Positions 58,830-64,000 of a DNA stretch of 64,000 bases are shown here, piece after piece. Positions within the stretch are counted from its first letter, which is position 1; every line of letters begins with the position of its first letter. Origin of the DNA: Psychrobacter sp. NG25 (GTDB lineage Bacteria; Pseudomonadota; Gammaproteobacteria; Pseudomonadales; Moraxellaceae). The stretch covers positions 310,001-374,000 of the forward strand of contig NZ_JADGMV010000001.1 in assembly GCF_015234355.1 (NCBI RefSeq), written 5' to 3'. The notes beneath the pieces were generated by a model, which saw only the letters and a program-made list of their open reading frames with translations, was not told where the DNA came from and made no database searches. Both the position numbers and the translations under genes were made by a program.

Positions 58830-59185
58830 CTTTTTCTCTTATTGTTGGTTGAGTATCTTATTAATTTATTGTCTTTGGCTGATATCGCTCAACAGCTTAG
58901 CTTTGAACCCATCAACAATGTATCCAAATTCTACTCATTTACAACTTCTTAACGTAAATGACATCTAACACCAAGTTTTATACCTTATGATTGATAATGT
59001 AAGTAAATATTTCACTACTAGCTGAACCATTAGGATGTAGTTGCTAGGTAAGGTATTTTCTACACTACACTAGTGAGTACCAATATATTAGATGTCAAAT
59101 TTTTCAAATTAAGCATACCAAGTTAAAAATACATAGTTAAAAGTACACAGTCGCTTTGCCCTACCAAACAATATGAAGATTCATT
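58830..59185. other. Divergent gap ZIP / lipoprotein genes
   Basis: 356 bp. Near 59118-59150 the word AGTTAAAA recurs with 14-bp spacing (AAGTTAAAAATACAT, AGTTAAAAGTACAC). No recognisable Zur, Fur or MntR palindrome by eye. Nothing else seen. Confidence 0.35.
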
Positions 59186-59815
59186 ATGAGAACACTACAA
59201 CGCTCTACCGTAAAGACGATTCTTTCATCAGGACTTGCAGTTGCTTTGTTGGGCACGATGGTCGGCTGTACCACTATCGCTTCCCCTTATGACAATCGCC
59301 CTGTATACCGTGATAGCAATACGAGTAACAATAACGTCAACCGCGTTAGTCAGCAGCTACGTCAAGACTTACGCCGCAATGGTTATGATGTCAGAGATAT
59401 TCAAGCTAGCAATTATCGAGGGAATCAAATACTTACTGCTTATGCTATTAAAGGTAAACAAGCCTATGAGCTTAAGTATACGTATCCTGACTTGAGGCTT
59501 ATCAGTTCAGACAAAAAATCATGGTCATCTAATGGTAAAGAGGGCAAATATAAAGACAACGGTAAGCATAAAAACAGTAAACATCATAAAAACGATGATG
59601 TCGAAGACAGTATTATAAGAGAAGCACGTTATCCAGCTATCAAACAACAAGCCGTCAGAAAAGTTAGCGCAATGGGCTACCGTGTAAAAGATATTGAGCT
59701 TGAAGAAAAGAATAATCGCGGTGTGTTTGAAATCGAAGCAAAACGTGGTTCACAAGATTATGAAATACTACTTGGCTATCCCAATCTAAATATCATTCAA
59801 GTTAAAAAAGACTGA
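59186..59815 (+). CDS. Lipoprotein with two PepSY-like domains
   Basis: 209 residues. Lipobox TMVGC (Cys about 28), then two similar modules: 48-103 (QLRQDLRRNGYDVRDI...AYELKYTYPDLRLI) and 152-206 (QAVRKVSAMGYRVKDI...DYEILLGYPNLNII). A Lys/His/Asn/Ser-rich linker (residues 110-140) joins them. The modules resemble PepSY/BLIP-like alpha-beta folds by pattern only. Anchored in the envelope; partner unknown. Terminator follows. Confidence 0.78.
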   Translation: MRTLQRSTVKTILSSGLAVALLGTMVGCTTIASPYDNRPVYRDSNTSNNNVNRVSQQLRQDLRRNGYDVRDIQASNYRGNQILTAYAIKGKQAYELKYTYPDLRLISSDKKSWSSNGKEGKYKDNGKHKNSKHHKNDDVEDSIIREARYPAIKQQAVRKVSAMGYRVKDIELEEKNNRGVFEIEAKRGSQDYEILLGYPNLNIIQVKKD

Positions 59816-59905
59816 TTTTCTATAGCACGACTATTTATGACATTCGTATTTTACAACATAGATACGAGTATAAACTTTTGGCATCAAGAAGTTAATGATG
59901 CCTGT

Positions 59906-59946
59906 GGTCAAATAAACCAGCTCTTGGTATATTTGACCTTTTTTTT
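59906..59946 (+). terminator. Terminator of the two-domain lipoprotein gene
   Basis: GGTCAAATA (59906-59914) pairs with TATTTGACC (59930-59938), then eight T. Confidence 0.88.
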
Positions 59947-59988
59947 CGTTTTATTACGCAAGAATAGGACATGCCCTCAATCCTAATA

Positions 59989-60300
59989 TTAAAAATCTAA
60001 GACCTTTATCACATCGTAAGCCGGTGTCTCATATGGATGAGCGTCTTTTAACGCAGCGATGACAGTTCCAATAACCTCTTCAGCAACGACCATCTCAACT
60101 CGCCATTCCTCAACAGCTTCGAGTCTATCGTGCGCGCCGATATTCGGATTACTACCTGCCAATGGCATAAACTGCCCCATACCTTTCACTTGCCAACAGC
60201 ATTGCTCATAATTACCAATGGTACCTGCACCGGCCGCAAACAATGCAGACTTCACTTGCTCTAAAGCAGATTCTGGGATAAAAACTGTGAGCTTATACAT
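59989..60300 (-). CDS. NIF3-like / YqfO-type small protein
   Basis: Start chosen at ATG 60300, preceded by AGAGGATAG; an upstream in-frame ATG (60342) adds 14 unlikely residues. The 103-residue protein has YKLTVFIPESALEQVKSALFAAGAGTIGNYEQCCWQ and a final DAHPYETPAYDVIKV, the latter as in the inserted PII-like domain of NIF3/YqfO proteins. Stand-alone versions are common and uncharacterised, possibly metal or ligand sensors. Adjacent to mpg on the same strand. Confidence 0.85.
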   Translation of the reverse strand: MYKLTVFIPESALEQVKSALFAAGAGTIGNYEQCCWQVKGMGQFMPLAGSNPNIGAHDRLEAVEEWRVEMVVAEEVIGTVIAALKDAHPYETPAYDVIKVLDF

Positions 60301-60369
60301 ATCGTCTATCCTCTCTACATTAATCTCATGAAATACATTCAAGATAAACTGTCTAATCTACAGGCGATA

Positions 60370-61002
60370 CTATTTTTTGGATAAAGAAGGATGGTAAGTC
60401 CAAACATAACGTAATAACCAGTCTTTCGCTTCACCTGCATAGTCAATACCAATACGTGGGCGCAGCGATATTGGTGGCTGGCAGCCATCATCCTCTATCC
60501 AAACAGCTGACGCCGGACCAATCACTTTGCCATATAAATCACGATCAATTTGCAATCGCTTGGTTAATTTTCCAGGACCAGAAAATTGCTTGGGGTGGCT
60601 AAGCTGTTTGTCTGAGCTAAGTAGTTGCTCGTCAACTAGACGATCACTATCCTCTGTCAAAAACCCAGCCCGTATCAACACCGACTCTGGCGACTCTGCA
60701 GTACCGCTGATTAAGTTAAGCATATGATGTGTGCCGTAGGTTAAATAGACATAGAACACACCGCCTTGCTCATACATGATTTCAGTACGTGACGTTCGTG
60801 TGCCTGCATGGGAATGACAGGCAGGGTCACTTTCACCGATATAGGCTTCGGTCTCTGAGATACGCATTCGCAATACTTTCACCGTGCCATCGGTATCTAT
60901 CAATTTTCTACAGAGCACTTTGCCAACCAAGTCAGCAGCGACTACACAAGTTGGACGCGTAAACCAGTCAGGTGCTAAAACAGTTGACGAGGCAGTAGAC
61001 AT
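60370..61002 (-). CDS. mpg: DNA-3-methyladenine glycosylase (AAG/MPG family)
   Basis: Excises alkylated purines and hypoxanthine in base-excision repair. 210 residues: LVGKVLCRKL, ISETEAYIGESDPACHSHAGTRTSR (catalytic Glu in ETEAY), MYEQGGVFYVYLTYGTHHMLNL and SGPGKLTKRLQID are typical. Length and start are standard. NIF3-like gene lies 70 bp downstream. Confidence 0.94.
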   Translation of the reverse strand: MSTASSTVLAPDWFTRPTCVVAADLVGKVLCRKLIDTDGTVKVLRMRISETEAYIGESDPACHSHAGTRTSRTEIMYEQGGVFYVYLTYGTHHMLNLISGTAESPESVLIRAGFLTEDSDRLVDEQLLSSDKQLSHPKQFSGPGKLTKRLQIDRDLYGKVIGPASAVWIEDDGCQPPISLRPRIGIDYAGEAKDWLLRYVWTYHPSLSKK

Positions 61003-61446
61003 TAGCGAAACCTTTTCTTATTTTTATAATCTAATTGATACGACCAAATACTAATAAACAAGTATTAATAAATTAACATGAAATTAAGATAAGGTATTGA
61101 GGACAATGTTTATGCTATGTTTGATTTTTATACGAGTTAAGCTATAAACCTGTGTCCAAAAGGCTAATATTGATAGTGCGTGGTAAGCATCAATACTTAT
61201 GGATAAAGAGGATTTCATCATTAAGTATTACTGATAAACAGATAAAAATCGCAGTCTGTTTTGAGTAGTTCCACAAATCCAGTCTATTTTAAGTAGTCTA
61301 TTAATAGGTTTGAGGAGTGAGATAACTGGTTCCATTGGGGTATGCCTTATTGGAACTACCTGAGAAAATAGAATTCAAATTAAAAATTTGCATTATCCTA
61401 TCTTCTTCACTTAATGGATTTTATAATAAATGGTCAGCATCAATTA
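61003..61446. other. Gap with an imperfect 28-bp direct repeat
   Basis: 444 bp between mpg and an unknown small gene. CAGTCTGTTTTGAGTAGT (61252-61269) recurs as CAGTCTATTTTAAGTAGT (61280-61297), spacing 28. Downstream, GTTCCATTGG and TTGGAACTAC (about 61330-61362) form an inverted pair. Could be the remains of a small mobile element. Confidence 0.45.
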
Positions 61447-61683
61447 TTACTTAATCCTCGTAAGTTTCTCCCAACAATATATACAGCATCCAGTATGAGG
61501 GTGTTCAAGTACTGAGTTACAACGTTCACAACGCTTACTATGAGGTTCATCAGTTAATTGATTGGTAATATTATTAATCATAGCTAATGCTTTATCTCGG
61601 TCTCTGTCATACACAGAAGATTTAAGTGAGCTAAGCGAACGAAGAGTAGCATTAACATCGATATTTCGGTTTTCAGAATTCAT
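61447..61683 (-). CDS. Small zinc-ribbon hypothetical protein
   Basis: Start chosen at ATG 61683, preceded by AAAGGTAG, giving 78 residues; the frame can extend to ATG 61740. N-terminal half is polar and probably helical (SLSSLKSSVYDRDRDKALAM), the C-terminal half has CERCNSVLEHPHTGCCIYC, two CxxC pairs that could hold Zn. No family recognised. Part of a small AT-rich pocket between mpg and purC. Confidence 0.6.
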   Translation of the reverse strand: MNSENRNIDVNATLRSLSSLKSSVYDRDRDKALAMINNITNQLTDEPHSKRCERCNSVLEHPHTGCCIYCWEKLTRIK

Positions 61684-61860
61684 TGTACTACCTTTATAAT
61701 TATTAAAAGACGCTCGATGCCTGTATAGCGTACTGAACATGCTTCCATAATGACGTTAAATCACTACCTTTTTACCGTCTAAAATGGAGGATACAAAACT
61801 CCTCGACTGTTCCGATGACAGATGTCGCGGTAAAACGTTAGCAAATAGAGAGTTAATGCT

Positions 61861-62199
61861 ATGAAGGACAGATTAATAGTCGTACCAACCTCAAAAGAGG
61901 CGGAGCAAAGACTAGATTATGATAAATGTACAGATAATGATTTAATTGAATATAATTTGAATGAGAAGGAATTTGATGAATTATATGATATAGGATTTTT
62001 CACTGAACTAAATGATAAATTAGGATTGATGATCGATGACTACGAATCCGAAGAAATATTAGAGGATAAGCTAAAAAATTTAGAAGATTTTATGAAGTGT
62101 TATCTTGGTAAAAATCCAAGAAATATACTACTTAGAAATCTCAATGATTTGTTCCAAGTTGCTTATGAAAAAAGAACGGGAGTATTCTTCTTCTTTTAA
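61861..62199 (+). CDS. Small acidic hypothetical protein
   Basis: 112 residues, rich in Asp/Glu/Asn/Leu, with KEFDELYDIGFFTELNDKLGLMIDDYESEEIL. No signal or membrane segment except a final VFFFF. The codons are AT-rich (ATA, AAA, TTA, GAT) compared with neighbours, suggesting foreign origin. Acidic small proteins of this kind are sometimes toxin immunity proteins, but no toxin lies alongside. GAGAGTTAATGC before the ATG gives a fair ribosome site. Confidence 0.6.
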   Translation: MKDRLIVVPTSKEAEQRLDYDKCTDNDLIEYNLNEKEFDELYDIGFFTELNDKLGLMIDDYESEEILEDKLKNLEDFMKCYLGKNPRNILLRNLNDLFQVAYEKRTGVFFFF

Positions 62200-62417
62200 T
62201 TAATCAGACTATTTTAAGATAGTAATTCTCCAAGTTTGTTTCTACGAATTTGACAGCAAAGGTCACTAAGCGGTTAGCGGTGAATCTTAGTAATCATCAA
62301 GTACACTCAGATGTATACTGATTCAATATATAAACCTATACCCATTGGAATCACTTGGGCTACAGCCAAAGATTCGAGTCCTTACTAGGAACCGACATTA
62401 ATATGATGCCATAAAAA

Positions 62418-62440
62418 ACTGAGCGTATAGCTCAGTCTTT
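62418..62440. terminator. Terminator of purC
   Basis: ACTGAGC (62418-62424) pairs with GCTCAGT (62430-62436). A-run to the left makes the minus-strand U-tract; T-run to the right works the other way. Confidence 0.75.
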
Positions 62441-62467
62441 TATTTTATGTTGTCAGAGTTAATTTGC

Positions 62468-63181
62468 TTAGCTTAATGGCACACCAATACGGTTGGCCAC
62501 TTCTTCATAAGCTTCAATCACATCGCCTAATGACTGGCGGAAACGGTCTTTATCCAATTTTTTCTTGGTGACTTTATCCCAAATCCGGCAACCATCTGGT
62601 GAGAACTCATCACCTAAAACGATGCGATCATGGAATACACCAAACTCTAGCTTGAAATCAACCAGTATCAAATCGCCTGCATCAAACAGTGCTTTTAATA
62701 CATCATTCACTTGATGAGTCAGCTCTTCCATTCTTGCTAATTGTGCTTCAGTTGCCCAACCAAGAGAAACAGACAGTGACGCATTGACCATTGGATCACC
62801 AAGCGCATCGTCTTTATAGAACAGCTCATAAGTAGATGGCGTCAATGCTTGGCCTTCTTCTAGACCCAAACGACGAACCAAGCTACCAGCAGCAAAGTTA
62901 CGTACGACACACTCAACCGGAATCATATCTAGACGTTTGACCAATACTTCGTCTTCAGACAATTGCTTTTCAAAATGCGTTTCGATGCCAGCATCAGCCA
63001 GCTTTTGCATAATAAAAGCATTGAAACGGTTATTGACCACACCTTTGCGTGCTAACTGTTCGATACGCTTACCATCAAGCGCTGATGTATCATCACGGAA
63101 ATGTAAAATCAAAAGATCATTGTCTTCTGTTTCATAGACAGATTTGGCTTTACCTTTATACAGCAGTTGTTGCTTTTGCAT
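62468..63181 (-). CDS. purC: Phosphoribosylaminoimidazole-succinocarboxamide synthase
   Basis: SAICAR synthetase, eighth step of purine synthesis. 237 residues: [14 protein letters not shown] at the start, [30 protein letters not shown] and [27 protein letters not shown]. Standard length. Third gene after dapA and a lipoprotein gene on the same strand, as in Acinetobacter relatives. Confidence 0.97.
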   Translation of the reverse strand: MQKQQLLYKGKAKSVYETEDNDLLILHFRDDTSALDGKRIEQLARKGVVNNRFNAFIMQKLADAGIETHFEKQLSEDEVLVKRLDMIPVECVVRNFAAGSLVRRLGLEEGQALTPSTYELFYKDDALGDPMVNASLSVSLGWATEAQLARMEELTHQVNDVLKALFDAGDLILVDFKLEFGVFHDRIVLGDEFSPDGCRIWDKVTKKKLDKDRFRQSLGDVIEAYEEVANRIGVPLS

Positions 63182-63308
63182 TATGAGAGTTCCTGTTCGT
63201 TCAAGCTTATGTGGTAAAAACGCGCAGCTACCGCTAGTTTTTATATGACGGTATTAATAGTTGAATTAACGAGTATAAAAAACCAACGGTAAAAATAGGG
63301 AAATAGTT

Positions 63309-63623
63309 TTAATTCGGAAGACCGCTTACAGCACGCTGAGGCTGTGGTAATTTATACTGGCTACCAGATTCGTTCGCTAGTTTTAGCGTATTTGCACCTG
63401 CGTCAGGTGTGGCGTATAAGGGTACGAAAGGTGCTGTTTCTTTAGCAGCTGGCAGCTCTATTGGCGCAAGCTTTTTGCTTTGCTGATACTCTAAGCTACC
63501 GTTGTCACGCTTACCAAGTAAGTTTTTAGTCGCTTGGCAGCCGCTCAATACTAGCGTACTTCCTAGTATCAAGGTCAGCATCGCAGGGAATATTTTTGTG
63601 GTCTTTGATGAGCTGTTCATCAT
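63309..63623 (-). CDS. Lipoprotein in the dapA-purC cluster (BamC/NlpB-like position)
   Basis: Starts at ATG 63623 or 63620, after GAGAGATAA. About 104 residues with lipobox LSGC (Cys about 28), then YQQSKKLAPIELPAAKETAPFVPLY, which resembles the unstructured N-terminal tail of BamC/NlpB (pattern Y....L.PLE.P). It lacks the two globular BamC domains. Gene order dapA, lipoprotein, purC is where nlpB sits in enterics. A shortened BamC or an unrelated small lipoprotein are both possible. Confidence 0.75.
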   Translation of the reverse strand: MMNSSSKTTKIFPAMLTLILGSTLVLSGCQATKNLLGKRDNGSLEYQQSKKLAPIELPAAKETAPFVPLYATPDAGANTLKLANESGSQYKLPQPQRAVSGLPN

Positions 63624-63759
63624 ATTATCTCTCTGAGTTAGCAATAATTGCTTATTTGGCTTATCGTGTGTATGAGGTCATATAGATATTGCTAAGCCTA
63701 TCATCAGTGACTGACTTAGTCATTTATAATGCTCAATTTTATAGCAAATTCAAACGAAT

Positions 63760-64000
63760 CTATATTAAGTTAGCACGAACCAATGCTTCATCAATAGTCG
63801 CATGATGTTGCTCCGCTAGCCAAACCAATGGCAGACGAATGCCTTTATCGATTATGCCCATTTTATGTAAGGCGTACTTAGCTGGGATAGGGCTTGATTC
63901 GATGAATAGGTCACGATGTAAGTGCTTGACGATATCATGTACTTTATTAGCAGCGTCAAAGTCGCCACGGAGCGCAGCCGTAAACGTCTCGCTCATCGCT
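63760..64000 (-). CDS. dapA: 4-hydroxy-tetrahydrodipicolinate synthase, C-terminal part
   Basis: The frame is open to the window edge, so the 5' part lies beyond it. The visible 80 residues, ETFTAALRGDFDAANKVH, FIESSPIPAKYALHKMGI and IRLPLVWLAE, match the DapA C-terminus. DapA condenses pyruvate and aspartate semialdehyde for lysine and diaminopimelate synthesis. The catalytic Lys and Tyr are outside the window. Downstream come the lipoprotein gene and purC on the same strand. Confidence 0.88.
   Translation of the reverse strand, partial: AMSETFTAALRGDFDAANKVHDIVKHLHRDLFIESSPIPAKYALHKMGIIDKGIRLPLVWLAEQHHATIDEALVRANLI

Noticed and set aside
62370..62400. GATTCGAGTCC, similar to a tRNA T-arm, taken as a tRNA 3' remnant or attachment site
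   Set aside because: Only about 3 bp of the T-stem can pair and no acceptor stem or CCA follows.

Overview
The window is ordinary bacterial chromosome. It most resembles a gamma-proteobacterium of the Moraxellaceae, probably Psychrobacter. This is inferred from the gene order hemA, TPR protein, lolB, ispE, tRNA-Gln, prs, rplY, pth; from a short AccA without the usual N-terminal helix; from the dapA, small lipoprotein, purC cluster; and from many small lipoproteins. Genes are dense and lie on both strands. There is no prophage, CRISPR array or complete insertion sequence. About 57 protein genes (two cut by the window ends) and four tRNA genes are supported.

Layout. 1-10.3 kb: end of an HI0933-type flavoprotein, a pirin, an Old Yellow Enzyme (OYE), two tandem paralogous lipoproteins, a DMT exporter, a lone trpB and lplA. 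10.5-15.9 kb is the main accessory stretch: a PAAR protein with a C-terminal HEIGH metallopeptidase-like end, two overlapping paralogous lipoproteins, a Sel1-repeat lipoprotein, a small anchored protein, a glyoxalase and an LprI-like protein. 16-24.8 kb: fadH, an acyl-CoA synthetase, a split YeeE/YedE sulfur transporter, a class V aminotransferase and hemA. 25-34.3 kb: the conserved lolB/ispE/prs/rplY/pth/panD block with two identical tRNA-Gln genes, interrupted by one unknown membrane-protein gene. 34.5-45 kb: Ca2+ antiporter, RDD protein, tRNA-Arg and tRNA-Ser, thiD, yggT, proC, tilS, accA, ppx. 45-52 kb: an Mpo1-like protein, fadD, a second LprI-like protein, hemL, a PhnA-like protein, ygfZ, dadA. 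52-57 kb: a molybdopterin oxidoreductase and a third OYE-family enzyme on either side of a TetR regulator. 57-64 kb: CsbD, a ZIP transporter, a two-domain lipoprotein, a NIF3-like protein, mpg, two unknown small genes, purC, a lipoprotein and dapA.

The most informative non-coding signal is a family of short mobile-looking repeats. Three copies are exactly 108 bp, begin TATAGTC and end GACTATA. One of these (20320-20427) sits inside another 108-bp relative, and a TA dinucleotide flanks the insertion, so the element has transposed. A second, unrelated MITE of about 170 bp with 13-bp perfect ends lies at 41790-41959. Other regulatory candidates are a 20-bp-period tandem repeat upstream of the first OYE gene, a terminator-like hairpin in the long rplY leader, a 16-bp palindrome beside the TetR gene, and an 18-bp inverted repeat ahead of the sulfur-transport genes.

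Functional links: fadH, two acyl-CoA synthetases and accA serve fatty-acid metabolism; hemA and hemL serve 5-aminolevulinate synthesis; purC, prs, thiD, panD, proC and dapA are biosynthetic. The best candidate for something little described is the PAAR-metallopeptidase gene with its tandem lipoprotein neighbours, which looks like an orphan type VI secretion effector with candidate immunity genes.
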